Assembly: GCA_019359035.1 (NCBI GenBank) | Contig: JAHHIC010000034.1 | Coordinates: forward strand, 124,001-188,000 | DNA length: 64,000 bases | Direction of reading: 5' to 3' | Source: Scytonematopsis contorta HA4267-MV1 | Lineage (GTDB): Bacteria > Cyanobacteriota > Cyanobacteriia > Cyanobacteriales > Nostocaceae | Shown here: positions 44,952-54,540 of the stretch, piece after piece | How the letters are laid out: every line of letters begins with the position of its first letter | Numbering within the stretch: the first letter of the stretch is position 1 | The notes under the pieces: generated by a model | The model's database searches: none | Told to the model about the DNA's origin: nothing | Seen by the model: only the letters and a program-made list of their open reading frames with translations | Program-made: the position numbers and the translations under genes

Positions 44952-47177
44952 CTATCCACCAAATTTGCTAGCTGTAGAAGCAATCAAAAATGCCCCATAG
45001 GTAGCAATGTAACCCACGGTAAAATGAGTTAACCCCACCAAACGCGCTTGCACAATGGATAATGCAACAGGCTTGTCTCTCCAATAACCAAAAGACAGTG
45101 GCGTTTGTTCGTGTGCCCAAGCCAGAGTTTCAATCAACTCTTGCCAATAACCTCGCCATGTAATCAGGAACATAAAGCTAACAGCCCATGCTAAATGTCC
45201 AAAAAGGAACATCCAAGACCAAACTGCCAAATTACTTGTACCGTAAGGGTTGTATCCGTTAATTAACTGTGCCGAATTCGCCCAAAGATAATCTCGGAAC
45301 CAACCCATAAGATAAGTCGAGCTTTCATTAAATAGCGCTACATTTCCCTGCCAAATACAAAGGTGTTTCCAATGCCAGTAGAAAGTTACCCACCCCAAGG
45401 TATTCAACATCCAGAAGATAGCTAGATAGGAAGCATCCCACGCTGAAATATCACAAGTGCCACCACGTCCAGGTCCATCGCAAGGGAAGGAGTAACCGAA
45501 GTCTTTTTTATCAGGCATTAATTTTGAACCACGTGCATCCAAGGCTCCCTTGACCAAAATTAATGTGGTCACATGTAAACCTAGAGCAATTGCATGGTGA
45601 ACATAGAAATCACCCGGGCCGATAGTAAGGAACAACGAGTTAGTGCTATTGTTGACCGCATCTAACCAACCTGGTAACCAGACATTCGCGTGGTTTGGCC
45701 ATGCGGTAGAAGCGATACTATCTGAATTTGACAGCAATGTATTAAAGCCGTACATCACCTTACCATGAGCAGATTGAATGAATTGGGCAAACACTGGCTC
45801 AATCAATATTTGCTTTTCTGGTCTGCCAAAAGCGACTTCAATATCGTTATGGACGTACAAACTAAAAGTGTGGAAACCCAGGAACATCGATACCCAACTC
45901 AAGTGAGCAATGATTGCTTCCTTGTGATTTATAACTCGGTCGAGAACATTACCCTTGTTTTTCTCTGGGTCGTAGTCTTTAATCCAGAAAATGGCTGCAT
46001 GAGAGAACGCACCGACCATTAAGAATCCGGCAATATACTGGTGATGTGTGTATAAAGCTGACATTGTAGTAAAGTCTTTAGCGATGAAAGCATAAGGCGG
46101 CATAGAATACATATGCTGCGCTGTTAAAGAGCTTGCCACCCCTAAAGCTGCTAAAGCCAAAGACAATTGGAAGTGTAAAGAATTGTTGACAGTTTCATAC
46201 AATCCTTGGTGAGGTAAATTAAAAGGGCCTTCAACTTTTTTACCAAAGAAAGTTTTCGAGTCCATCATTTCTTTGAGATTGTGACCAATACCCCAATTTG
46301 TCCGGTACATATGACCAGCAACAATCAAAACCACAGCAATTCCCAAATGGTGATGAGCCATATCGGTCAGCCATAGGGATTCAGTTTGGGGATGGAAACC
46401 ACCTAAAAAAGTCAAAATTGCTGTACCCGCACCTTGGGAAGTACCAAATACATGGCTGGGTGTATCTGGATTTTGAGCATAAGCAGCCCAATTGCCAGTA
46501 AAAAACGGTATTAATCCTTTGGGATGTGGTGCTACAGCTAGGAAATTATTCCAACCAACGTGAATTCCGCGAGATTCGGGAATAGCCACGTGAATTAAAT
46601 GTCCAGCCCAAGCTAAAGAACTAACACCAAACAAACCTGCTAGGTGATGATTTAGACGCGATTCACTATTTTTGAACCAAGACAAAGCTGGTCTAAACCT
46701 TGGCTGGAGATGCAACCAACCTGCAAACAATAATACAGCAGCGAGTAATAGTAGGAACAAAGCGCCTACGTATAATTCATTATTTGTTCGCATCCCGATG
46801 GTATACCACCAGTGATAAACGCCGGAGTAGCAAATATCAACTGGATTAAGCGCACCAGCTTGAGTATAAGCATCGATAGCAGCAGGTCCAAATTGAGCAT
46901 CCCAAATAGCATGAGCAATCGGACGAACATGTAGAGGGTCTTTAATCCACTGTTCAAAATTACCTTGCCAAGCAACGTGGAACAAAACCCCAGAAGCCCA
47001 CAGAAAGATAATTGCCAAGTGGCCGAAGTGAGAAGCAAAAATCCGTTGATAAAGATTTTCCTCCGTCATGCCATCATGGCTTTCAAAATCGTGCGCTGTC
47101 GCCATCGCATACCAAATGCGTCGCGTCGTCGGGTCTTGCGCTAAGTCTTGGCTAAATTTTGGAAATTTGGTAGCCAT
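44952..47177 (-). CDS. psaB2: Photosystem I P700 apoprotein A2, far-red paralogue
   Basis: 741 residues, the normal PsaB length. [20 protein letters not shown], the F_X cluster loop [19 protein letters not shown] and the C-terminal [19 protein letters not shown] are diagnostic. It has eleven transmembrane helices with His ligands to chlorophyll (for example [17 protein letters not shown]). With PsaA2 it forms the reaction-centre core that in far-red light carries some chlorophyll f. It is transcribed with psaA2, 177 bases downstream across a heptamer tract. Assignment as the far-red copy rests on the cluster, not on individual residues. Confidence 0.93.
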   Translation of the reverse strand: MATKFPKFSQDLAQDPTTRRIWYAMATAHDFESHDGMTEENLYQRIFASHFGHLAIIFLWASGVLFHVAWQGNFEQWIKDPLHVRPIAHAIWDAQFGPAAIDAYTQAGALNPVDICYSGVYHWWYTIGMRTNNELYVGALFLLLLAAVLLFAGWLHLQPRFRPALSWFKNSESRLNHHLAGLFGVSSLAWAGHLIHVAIPESRGIHVGWNNFLAVAPHPKGLIPFFTGNWAAYAQNPDTPSHVFGTSQGAGTAILTFLGGFHPQTESLWLTDMAHHHLGIAVVLIVAGHMYRTNWGIGHNLKEMMDSKTFFGKKVEGPFNLPHQGLYETVNNSLHFQLSLALAALGVASSLTAQHMYSMPPYAFIAKDFTTMSALYTHHQYIAGFLMVGAFSHAAIFWIKDYDPEKNKGNVLDRVINHKEAIIAHLSWVSMFLGFHTFSLYVHNDIEVAFGRPEKQILIEPVFAQFIQSAHGKVMYGFNTLLSNSDSIASTAWPNHANVWLPGWLDAVNNSTNSLFLTIGPGDFYVHHAIALGLHVTTLILVKGALDARGSKLMPDKKDFGYSFPCDGPGRGGTCDISAWDASYLAIFWMLNTLGWVTFYWHWKHLCIWQGNVALFNESSTYLMGWFRDYLWANSAQLINGYNPYGTSNLAVWSWMFLFGHLAWAVSFMFLITWRGYWQELIETLAWAHEQTPLSFGYWRDKPVALSIVQARLVGLTHFTVGYIATYGAFLIASTASKFGG

Positions 47178-47186
47178 AACTCCTAA

Positions 47187-47361
47187 AAAATTTTGAATTG
47201 GGAATTGGTAATTGGGAATTGGGAATTGGGAATTGGGAATTGGGAATTGGGAATTGGGAATTGGGAATTGGGAATTGGGAATTGGGAATTGGGAATTGGG
47301 AATTGGGAATAACTACCCATTACCCATTACCCATTACCCATTACCCATTACCCATTACCCA
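47187..47361. repeat. Back-to-back heptamer tracts in the psaA2-psaB2 spacer
   Basis: About fourteen copies of TGGGAAT-type heptamers (to about 47309) are followed by about seven copies of CCCATTA (47316-47361). The two tracts are near-complements, so the mRNA could fold into a long imperfect hairpin. The last codon and stop of psaA2 (GGG TAA) lie in the tract. Confidence 0.9.
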
Positions 47362-49697
47362 AGTGCCGTCATCCTTGCTAGGAAGAATGCCCAGGTGGTG
47401 ACTATTCCTCCTAAAAGATAGTGAGCTACTCCCACTGCACGTCCTTGGATAATGCTCAAAGCGCGAGGTTGAATTGCTGGGGCAATTTTCAGTTTGTTGT
47501 GTGCCCAAACAATTGATTCAATTAGCTCTTGCCAGTAACCACGACCACTGAATAGAAACATCAGACTGAAGCCAAAGACAAAGTGTCCAGCAAGGAACAT
47601 GACTCCATAACCGGAAAGGGCACTTCCGTAAGAGCTAATTACTTGAGAGGATTGTGCCCATAAGAAGTCACGCAACCAACCGTTATTTGTAATTGACGAC
47701 GTAGCAAAGTTCCCAGCCGTGATGTGATTTATTACCCCATCGCTGCCGACCGTCCCCCAAACATCTGATTGCATTTTCCAGAAGAAGTGGAAAATCACCA
47801 TCGAAAGGGAGTTGTACATCCAAAACAGTCCTAGGAAAACATGGTCCCAAGCGGAAACTTGACAAGTACCACCCCTTCCTGGTCCGTCACAGGGGAAGCG
47901 GAAACCGAGGTTTGCTTTGTCGGGAATTAGACGAGAACTGCGAGCGAATAATACGCCTTTGAGTAAAACCAATACGGTAACGTGAATTGTGAAAGCATGA
48001 ATGTGGTGGATTAAGAAATCAGCTGTGCCTAAAGTTATTGGCATCATTGCTATTTTTCCACCCACAGCGAGGACACCCCCACCAAAAGCGTAACTAACTG
48101 GTTCATGCATACCAGGAGCGGTAACTCCTATTCCAGAGGTATGGAGATTTCGCAGTCCTCCAAAAACATTACCCAAAGGTGAAGCTGGGTTCAGAGCCGG
48201 GTTGCCAACCACCATTGTGTGGATGTGTTGTATCCACTGAGCAAAAATTGGTTGTAACTGAATACCTGTGTCGGAAAACATATCTTGAGGACGACCAAAA
48301 GCTCGCATTGTGTCGTTGTGACAATACATTGCAAAACTATGGAAACCTAAGAACTGACATACCCAAGCTAAGTGGGAAATAATTGCATCCCGATGTCTCA
48401 GGACTCTTTCCAAATTATTGTTGTAATTCACCTCTAGGTCATAGTCCCGCACCATAAATATTGCAGCATGGGCAGCAGCACCAACTATCAAGAAACCGCC
48501 AATCCATACGTGGTGCGTAAAAAGTGATACAACTGTAGCATAGTCTGTCGCCAAATAAGGATAAGGCGGCATTGAATACATATGATGGGCGATGATAATA
48601 CTCAAAGAACCTAACATCGCCAGGTTTATCGCCAGTTGCGCGTGCCAAGAAGTGGTCAGGACTTCATATAATCCCTTATGACCAAAACCTGTAAATGGGC
48701 CTTTATGGGCTTCCAGCATTTCTTTAATGTTGTGACCTATGCCCCAGTTAGTACGGTACATATGACCAGCGACAATAAATAGCACAGCGATAGCTACGTG
48801 ATGGTGCGCGATATCCGTCATCCACAATCCACCTGTAACAGGGTTTAGACCACCTTTAAAGGTAAGAAAATCGGAAAATTTCCCCCAGTTAAAAGTAAAG
48901 AATGGCACTACACCCGTGACAAATCCCCAATCAGCATGAGGGTATAGCTTATCCATCAAGCTGGTATTAAGGATGAACTCATGGGGTAGAGGAACATTTT
49001 TTATCGATACCCCAGCATCCAACACTTTGTTTGTTGGTAATGCGACATGGATAAGATGTCCAGCCCATCCCAAGCTACCTAAACCGAGTAAACCTGCTAA
49101 GTGGTGGTTTAACATAGACTCCACGTTTTGGAACCATTCCAACTTGGGAGCGCGTTTGTGGTAATGGAACCAGCCAGCAAATAGCATCAGCGCGGCCATT
49201 ACCAAAGCACCAACAGCAGTACAGTAAAGCTGGAAATTATGAGTAAAGCCTTCACCGCGCCACATCTGGAATAGTCCAGAGGTGATTTGGATACCAAAGA
49301 AACCATCACCCATGTCACCATTTAAGATTTCTTGCCCAAAAATAGGCCAGACAACTTGAGCACTAGGTTTTATTCCTGTCGGATTATTCATCCACGATTC
49401 AAAATTAGAAAATTTCGCACCGTGAAAATACATTCCACTCAACCAGAGAAAAATAACCGCTAAATGTCCGAAGTGTGCGGAGAAGATTTTTCGAGAAACA
49501 TCCTCTAAATCGCTGGTATGAGTATCAAAATCATGAGCCAGGGCGTGTAGGTTCCAAATCCAGGTTGTAGTTTTGGGACCTTTCACAAGAGTGCGGTCGA
49601 AGTGTCCTGGTTGTGACCACCTTTGAAAAGAAGTAGGCACTGGGTCATTATCAACCCTAACCCTTGCTTTTGGTTCCCGCTCTGGAGTAATTGTCAT
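47355..49697 (-). CDS. psaA2: Photosystem I P700 apoprotein A1, far-red paralogue
   Basis: 780 residues, against about 750 for typical PsaA. It shows [40 protein letters not shown], the F_X loop [19 protein letters not shown] and the end [20 protein letters not shown]. Most extra length lies at about residues 497-532 ([20 protein letters not shown] to [10 protein letters not shown]) in the loop before EPVSYAFGG, normally short. It pairs with PsaB2 in the far-red photosystem I. The first gene after chlF, it is separated from it by two palindromic repeats. The stop codon is formed by the heptamer tract. Confidence 0.93.
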   Translation of the reverse strand: MTITPEREPKARVRVDNDPVPTSFQRWSQPGHFDRTLVKGPKTTTWIWNLHALAHDFDTHTSDLEDVSRKIFSAHFGHLAVIFLWLSGMYFHGAKFSNFESWMNNPTGIKPSAQVVWPIFGQEILNGDMGDGFFGIQITSGLFQMWRGEGFTHNFQLYCTAVGALVMAALMLFAGWFHYHKRAPKLEWFQNVESMLNHHLAGLLGLGSLGWAGHLIHVALPTNKVLDAGVSIKNVPLPHEFILNTSLMDKLYPHADWGFVTGVVPFFTFNWGKFSDFLTFKGGLNPVTGGLWMTDIAHHHVAIAVLFIVAGHMYRTNWGIGHNIKEMLEAHKGPFTGFGHKGLYEVLTTSWHAQLAINLAMLGSLSIIIAHHMYSMPPYPYLATDYATVVSLFTHHVWIGGFLIVGAAAHAAIFMVRDYDLEVNYNNNLERVLRHRDAIISHLAWVCQFLGFHSFAMYCHNDTMRAFGRPQDMFSDTGIQLQPIFAQWIQHIHTMVVGNPALNPASPLGNVFGGLRNLHTSGIGVTAPGMHEPVSYAFGGGVLAVGGKIAMMPITLGTADFLIHHIHAFTIHVTVLVLLKGVLFARSSRLIPDKANLGFRFPCDGPGRGGTCQVSAWDHVFLGLFWMYNSLSMVIFHFFWKMQSDVWGTVGSDGVINHITAGNFATSSITNNGWLRDFLWAQSSQVISSYGSALSGYGVMFLAGHFVFGFSLMFLFSGRGYWQELIESIVWAHNKLKIAPAIQPRALSIIQGRAVGVAHYLLGGIVTTWAFFLARMTALG

Positions 49698-49725
49698 GCG
49701 ATTACCTCCTTTTAGTGAATCCCCA

Positions 49726-49805
49726 GTAGAGACGCGATTTATCGCGTCTGATTTATCGCGTCTGATTTATCGCGTCTGATTTATCGCGTCTGATTTATCG
49801 CGTCT
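49726..49805. repeat. Palindromic repeat with five tandem half-units
   Basis: One GTAGAGACGCGATTTATCGCG palindrome-like start runs into five copies of the 14-base unit GATTTATCGCGTCT. It lies between chlF and psaA2, just upstream of the psaA2 ribosome binding site (AGGAGGTAAT). Confidence 0.85.
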
Positions 49806-49856
49806 AAGACCAGAAACAGGTCAAAAGAAAATGTATAGATAGGTGGGGAATCCCCA

Positions 49857-49884
49857 GTAGAGACGCGATTAATCGCGTCTCTAC
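49857..49884. repeat. Palindromic interspersed repeat abutting the chlF stop
   Basis: A perfect 28-base palindrome of the GTAGAGACGCGATT type whose last base touches the chlF stop codon. As RNA it would form a strong hairpin. Confidence 0.88.
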
Positions 49885-51003
49885 CTAATGTCCGCTATTG
49901 AGTTCCAAGGGAAAGCGATATATTTTGGTTTTGGTCATTTCCATACCGAAGTCAGCCCAGTTAATTAAGTCGGCCCAGGTTGGAATTTCTCTTCCTTGGT
50001 TATCTTGTAGCTGTTGAAAGTTCAAGCCGTGAACGCTAAACGCCATTGAAACAACACCTAAAGCCCCACACCAAATTCCCACTACTGGCACAATTGCTAA
50101 CAATAAGTGTGCTTTGCGCTTGTCGGTAAAGGTTAAGCGACGCCAAATTAACTTTCTTAAATAGCGGTGTGCCGTCATAAAGTTATAGGTCGGTTCTTTT
50201 TGACCAAATCGGTATCCTTTGTTTATGGATTCCGAATCGTTACTATTGGCAATCAATGTTGAGGTAACTAAAGAACCGTGCATGGCACTCAAAAAAGCTC
50301 CTCCTAAGACCCCAATCACAGCAATCATATGAAATGGGTTCATGAGAAAGTTATGTTCGGCTTGCAACTTCAACATGAAGTGAAATGTCCCAGATATTCC
50401 TAAAGGCATTCCTTCGCAAAAACCACCTTGCCCAATTGGGTAAACTAACAGCACTGATGCAGCCGCTGATACAGGCGCAGAAAAGGCTAAACTAATCCAA
50501 GGGCGCATCCCCAAGCGATAGCTTAATTCCCATTCTCTATCTTGGTAACAGTAGATACCAATGATAAAGTGCAGCACAATTAGCTGATAAGGGCCGCCAT
50601 TATGTAGCCATTCTGTAAAAGAAGGTACAGCCCAAATTGGGTAAAAGTGTAAACCTACTGCTGCTGATGTGGGTACTACTGCTGCAGTCATCAGATTATT
50701 GCCATCAAACAACGAGCCGGAAATTGGCTCTCCCCAACCATAGAAATCTACAGGTGGTGCTGCTATAAAGGCAATTATAAATACAACTGTAGCTACAGTT
50801 AATGTCGGAAACATTACTAGTCCAAACCAACCAATATATATTCGGTTGTCAGTACTAGTAACCCATCGACAAAATCTTTCCCATATCGAAAGCTTAAGGT
50901 TTTTTTCTAAAACATTATTTTTGAAAGCAGGAATTTGACTTTGGTGATTTAAGTCAATACCACCATCTGTCGAAGTCGCAAGTATGCGCTCAGACTTTAC
51001 CAT
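49885..51003 (-). CDS. chlF: Chlorophyll f synthase (super-rogue D1 homologue)
   Basis: 372 residues of the D1/PsbA family with offset +27 from standard D1 numbering. The QD motif (Q154-D155, in place of Met127-Gly128) that marks ChlF is present in [17 protein letters not shown]. Tyr-Z (Y188), H217 (D1 H190), E216 (E189) and the chlorophyll ligand H225 (H198) are kept. D170 is Glu (E197). The C-terminus is [16 protein letters not shown], so H332, E333 and H337 are lost and D342 is Glu: no water-oxidising cluster can form. It is a light-dependent oxidase converting chlorophyll a (or chlorophyllide) to the f form. It lies between rfpC and psaA2. Confidence 0.92.
   Translation of the reverse strand: MVKSERILATSTDGGIDLNHQSQIPAFKNNVLEKNLKLSIWERFCRWVTSTDNRIYIGWFGLVMFPTLTVATVVFIIAFIAAPPVDFYGWGEPISGSLFDGNNLMTAAVVPTSAAVGLHFYPIWAVPSFTEWLHNGGPYQLIVLHFIIGIYCYQDREWELSYRLGMRPWISLAFSAPVSAAASVLLVYPIGQGGFCEGMPLGISGTFHFMLKLQAEHNFLMNPFHMIAVIGVLGGAFLSAMHGSLVTSTLIANSNDSESINKGYRFGQKEPTYNFMTAHRYLRKLIWRRLTFTDKRKAHLLLAIVPVVGIWCGALGVVSMAFSVHGLNFQQLQDNQGREIPTWADLINWADFGMEMTKTKIYRFPLELNSGH
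50539..50544 (-). other. QD motif codons of ChlF
   Basis: The minus strand reads CAA GAT (Gln154-Asp155), replacing the Met-Gly of ordinary D1. This pair is the residue signature that separates ChlF from photosystem II D1. Confidence 0.85.
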
Positions 51004-51454
51004 TTAATTAGTGGCTCCTTACTAATTGGTAATTGTTAATTGGTGATTGCTAATTGGTAATTGGTGATTAGTGATTGAGAAATGAAGCACAGATAAACAC
51101 AGAATCTGGCTAATGGCTAATGGCTAACGGTAAAAAATTGACAGTCGGCAATCACCAATTACCAATTACCAATTACCAATTAGCATTTTCTATATTTATC
51201 TGTGTGCATATCAGGTTTCACATGGAAACATTGACTTGCTGGAAAGTATCTGGAAAATCTAGGCTCTATTTAGGAGAATAGAAAAAAGAAATGAAGAACT
51301 TATGAAGAGATTGCGATGCTTCAAGAAAAGTTACATTTGGTGATTGGTGATTGGTAATTGGTAATTGGTAATCGGTAATCGGTAATCGGTAATCGGTAAT
51401 TGGTAATTGGTAATTGTTGACTATATATTATTCCCCATTCCCCATTCCCCATTA
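51004..51454. other. chlF leader and rfpC-chlF spacer with heptamer tracts
   Basis: Several short GGTAATT/GGTGATT-type heptamer tracts (51020-51075, 51150-51183, 51337-51417) and a CCCCATT tract (51431-51452) fill much of the region. The chlF promoter is expected here. An AAGGAG ribosome binding site equivalent lies before the chlF ATG (GTAAGGAGCC on the minus strand). Confidence 0.55.
51337..51417. repeat. Heptamer tandem repeat (GGTAATT/GGTAATC)n
   Basis: About eleven copies of a 7-base unit with T/C and A/G variation, in the rfpC-chlF spacer. Confidence 0.85.
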
Positions 51455-51829
51455 TCAATTTGCTACCAACGCTCGTATCACTTGGTCTGATAATGTAAAA
51501 GGGTCGTAAGGTTTAGTAATGACCGCAGCTACTTTAAGTTGAGTAAAGTGTCGTCGCTCTGCTGGTTGGGCTTTTGCTGTTAATAAAATTACCGGAATAT
51601 CTTGAGTTTCCGGGTTGGCTTGTAACTCTTCTAACGTTGTTATACCATCCATGTCAGGCATCATTACGTCCAAAAGAATTGCGTCTGGTTGTTGAGCAGA
51701 AGCTTTTGTTAAACCCTCTTTACCTGATGCTGCGGTTAAAACTTCCCAGTCTCCTGATACTTCCAAACAAATCTGGGTGGCTTCACGGATATCCTGCTCG
51801 TCATCAATAATTAATATACGTTTGGTCAT
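51455..51829 (-). CDS. rfpC: CheY-like response regulator RfpC
   Basis: 124 residues, a receiver only. RILIIDDEQDIREATQI contains the acidic pair, DAILLDVMMPDMDG the phospho-acceptor, and VITKPYDPFTLSDQVI the conserved Lys. Its place directly after the knotless phytochrome gene and before chlF identifies it as RfpC. That protein is needed in FaRLiP strains to pass the signal from RfpA to the DNA-binding regulator. It lies 131 bases from rfpA, with a CCACTGA heptamer tract between. Confidence 0.87.
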   Translation of the reverse strand: MTKRILIIDDEQDIREATQICLEVSGDWEVLTAASGKEGLTKASAQQPDAILLDVMMPDMDGITTLEELQANPETQDIPVILLTAKAQPAERRHFTQLKVAAVITKPYDPFTLSDQVIRALVAN

Positions 51830-51904
51830 TTTTTATTTGTCCTTTTCTTATTTATTTATAATCCATAGTTCAGATTCTGTCCTCGTGAGTAAATCGTCAA
51901 GACA

Positions 51905-51960
51905 GCACTTACCACTGACCACTGACTACTGACCACTGACCACTGACCACTGACCACTGG
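51905..51960. repeat. Heptamer tandem repeat (CCACTGA)n
   Basis: About seven copies of CCACTGA, ending directly at the rfpA stop codon. Confidence 0.85.
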
Positions 51961-54540
51961 CTAATGACCAATTGGTAATGTGAAATAAAATATGCTTCCT
52001 CTTTCTAAAACACTTTCTGCCCAAATTTGGCCGTTGTGTTGCTGTATTATGTTACGACAAATTGCTAATCCTAATCCCGTACCTCCTTGAAGTCGAGAGT
52101 TTGAAGCATCAACTTGTTGAAACCTATCAAAAATTGTTTCTAATTTATCTTCTGGAATTCCTCTTCCTTGGTCTCTTACTTGAAATAATATGCTGTTCGT
52201 ACTGGTAGTTGTACCTGTTTTTGCTTTTTGTGTCTTTACTTCCCCACCTTTTGTGTCTACAACATCCACTTCTTCGGCACTCAAGCAAACCGTGGAACCT
52301 GGAGGGGAAAATTTAATTGCGTTGCTCAGCAAATTTGTTATTGTTTGTATTATTCTATCTGAGTCTGCCCATAGCTGAACTGATAATGGTATTAATTCTA
52401 AATTAATTTCAGCTTTTTCTGCCATCGCTCGCATTTCGTCTACGGCTTGAACCATCAATTCCGTAGCGTCGCAATTTTCTTTCTGGATTGTCATTTTTCC
52501 GGAATTAATGCGCTCAATGTCTAAAATATCGTTAATTAAACGTACTAATCTATTTGTATTATCAAAGGCAATTTCCAGCATTCGCTGACTTTTTTCTGGT
52601 TGATTTTCCAAAGAACCGCGAGCGAGTAAACCCAAAGCACTGCGAATTGAGGTTAAAGGTGTTCGCAGTTCGTGACTGACTACGGAGATAAACTCATCCT
52701 TCATCTTTTCTACCAGTTTGCGCTCGGTTATATCCTTAAAAATGACAACCGCACCAACTATCTTACCTTGTTCTCTAATTGGTGTTGATACGTACTCTAC
52801 TGGAAATTGTGTCCCGTCTTTACGGTAAAAAATATCATCCGTAATATGTTGTATTGCTCCTGTTTCCAGAGTAGCGCGTATGGGGTTATCTTGCCATAAA
52901 TAAGGTGTTGCGTCTGATTGTGAATGCTTGGCAATGACATGCATCAATTTATTTTCTGTAGAGATAAAAATTGGCTGATAATGTGTTGCATCAGCTTCTA
53001 AATCTCTCAGTTCTTCTACTCGATATCCCAGCATCCTCGCTGCGGCTGGATTAATAAAGGTAATTTTTCCTTTAGTATCTAAACCGTAAATACCCTCACC
53101 TGCTGAGTTCAGAATTAATTCGTTTTGCTTACTAAGACGTTGTAATTCTGCCGTTCTTTCTTCTACACGTCTCTCTAGCTGGGCGTTTAATGCAGATATT
53201 TTTACCTCGGCTTGTTTGCGTTCTTGTATATCTAATTGCAAGCTAGTATTTAGTCCATGTACCTGTTGATACAAATGGTATTGATGAATGGCCATCGCAA
53301 AATGACTACCAAGGGAACCAGCCAGTTCAATTTCCCCCACAGTCCAAGATTGTGCTTGACCTTCTTTTAGCTCACGCCATGTTTCAAAAGATTGAATCGG
53401 AAGCAAATGTCGGGGGTCATCGCGGTCTGGTCTTCGTGCCCATAGAGTTTCGATATTTATTTCGCGACGAAAAATTGTTAGATAACCTAACATTGAGGAG
53501 CGGTATTGCAAGCGAATTACCAGCAAACTGCGAATTTCCTTTTCAGAAAAAAACATTTTCCAGTATTCTGGCAACTCTACTTCGTGTAAATCTCCTATTG
53601 CCCAAATTTGATTCCCATCAGGAACTGTAGCCGTTTGACTATTTAACCAACTACTCCAAGTAGGGTGTTCCTCGAAGGGGGGGAGTTCACCATTACCCAC
53701 TCCCCACTCCCCACTCCCCACAACTTGCGCTTCAAAAGAGTTTGGGACTATGTAAATTCTGCCTCCTGCACCTGATAATGCTGGTACTGTCAACTCTAGT
53801 GCTTGTTGCAGTTGCATTTCTGTCATTGAATGCAGTAGTTTGGCTACCCGATTAATTGTTGCTTCTTGTTTTGCTTGAGCACGGGTTTGTTCTAGTAAAG
53901 TTGACTGGGCGATCGCAATTGAGAGTTGGTCAGCAACTAGCTGGACAATTTGCAATTCTCGCTGTGTAACTTGATGGGGGGAACTGTGGTGGGATACTAA
54001 TAAACCCCATAGTTGATGGCGATGCAAAATTGGTACAACTAAAGAAGACTGAACTCCCATTGAGGTAAGATATTCTACATGACAAGGGTCTGTACAACGA
54101 AAAAGAATATTATCTTCGGTTAATGATTCGCCTGTTTCGACAGAATCTAAGGGACTTAAACCAATTTGCTGTGCAGCAACATCGACAATGGAACGTTGAC
54201 GTGCTTTAAGAAACATTTCTCGTGCTTCGGGTGGAATATCCTCAGCGGGAAAATGTTGTCCCAAAAGTGATGGTAGAGATTTTTCATTTACAGATTCCGC
54301 AACTACTTCACCACTAGCATCAGCATCAAAACGATACACTTTAACGCGGTCAGTTCCTAAAAATGCTCTAACTTCTGCTACAGTACCTGTAAGAATTTCT
54401 GGTAATTCTAAGGATTGACGAATTCTATTCATCATCCTATGTAACAACACTTCTAAAGAAGAAATATTTTTCCCACCTCCTTCTGTTTGAGAATTTGAAG
54501 CTTGGGAATTTGAAGCTTGAGAATTATTAGACTGCATCAT
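51961..54540 (-). CDS. rfpA: Knotless red/far-red phytochrome histidine kinase RfpA
   Basis: 859 residues with no N-terminal PAS knot. The GAF domain (about 35-230) has HFPAEDIPPEAREMF and the bilin-binding Cys-His in TDPCHVEYLTSMGVQ. The PHY domain follows (tongue WARRPDRDDPRHLLPI and SFETWRELKEGQAQSW). Then a coiled coil, a PAS domain (about 475-620), the H-box FISVVSHELRTPLTSI and HATPase (N-box LLSNAIKFS, G1 DQGRGIPED, G2 GGTGLGLA). The N-terminus has an NSQAS repeat. A heptamer-derived insert, GSGEWGVGNGELPPF (about 280), lies between GAF and PHY. It senses far-red light and controls this cluster. Its start overlaps rfpB by 14 bases. Confidence 0.9.
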   Translation of the reverse strand: MMQSNNSQASNSQASNSQTEGGGKNISSLEVLLHRMMNRIRQSLELPEILTGTVAEVRAFLGTDRVKVYRFDADASGEVVAESVNEKSLPSLLGQHFPAEDIPPEAREMFLKARQRSIVDVAAQQIGLSPLDSVETGESLTEDNILFRCTDPCHVEYLTSMGVQSSLVVPILHRHQLWGLLVSHHSSPHQVTQRELQIVQLVADQLSIAIAQSTLLEQTRAQAKQEATINRVAKLLHSMTEMQLQQALELTVPALSGAGGRIYIVPNSFEAQVVGSGEWGVGNGELPPFEEHPTWSSWLNSQTATVPDGNQIWAIGDLHEVELPEYWKMFFSEKEIRSLLVIRLQYRSSMLGYLTIFRREINIETLWARRPDRDDPRHLLPIQSFETWRELKEGQAQSWTVGEIELAGSLGSHFAMAIHQYHLYQQVHGLNTSLQLDIQERKQAEVKISALNAQLERRVEERTAELQRLSKQNELILNSAGEGIYGLDTKGKITFINPAAARMLGYRVEELRDLEADATHYQPIFISTENKLMHVIAKHSQSDATPYLWQDNPIRATLETGAIQHITDDIFYRKDGTQFPVEYVSTPIREQGKIVGAVVIFKDITERKLVEKMKDEFISVVSHELRTPLTSIRSALGLLARGSLENQPEKSQRMLEIAFDNTNRLVRLINDILDIERINSGKMTIQKENCDATELMVQAVDEMRAMAEKAEINLELIPLSVQLWADSDRIIQTITNLLSNAIKFSPPGSTVCLSAEEVDVVDTKGGEVKTQKAKTGTTTSTNSILFQVRDQGRGIPEDKLETIFDRFQQVDASNSRLQGGTGLGLAICRNIIQQHNGQIWAESVLERGSIFYFTLPIGH
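53680..53722. repeat. CCCCACT-type heptamer insert inside rfpA
   Basis: Three to four heptamer copies (CCCCACT with variants) are translated as GSGEWGVGNGELPPF. It is the same repeat that is expanded inside nifJ. Confidence 0.75.

Noticed and set aside
47198-47421. Two plus-strand ORFs of 67-69 codons ([16 protein letters not shown]...)
   Set aside because: They are translations of the heptamer tract between psaA2 and psaB2. The perfect periodicity comes from the DNA repeat and they run into antisense psaA2.
49885-51003. Ordinary photosystem II psbA
   Set aside because: The Mn-cluster ligands at the C-terminus are missing and the ChlF QD motif is present.
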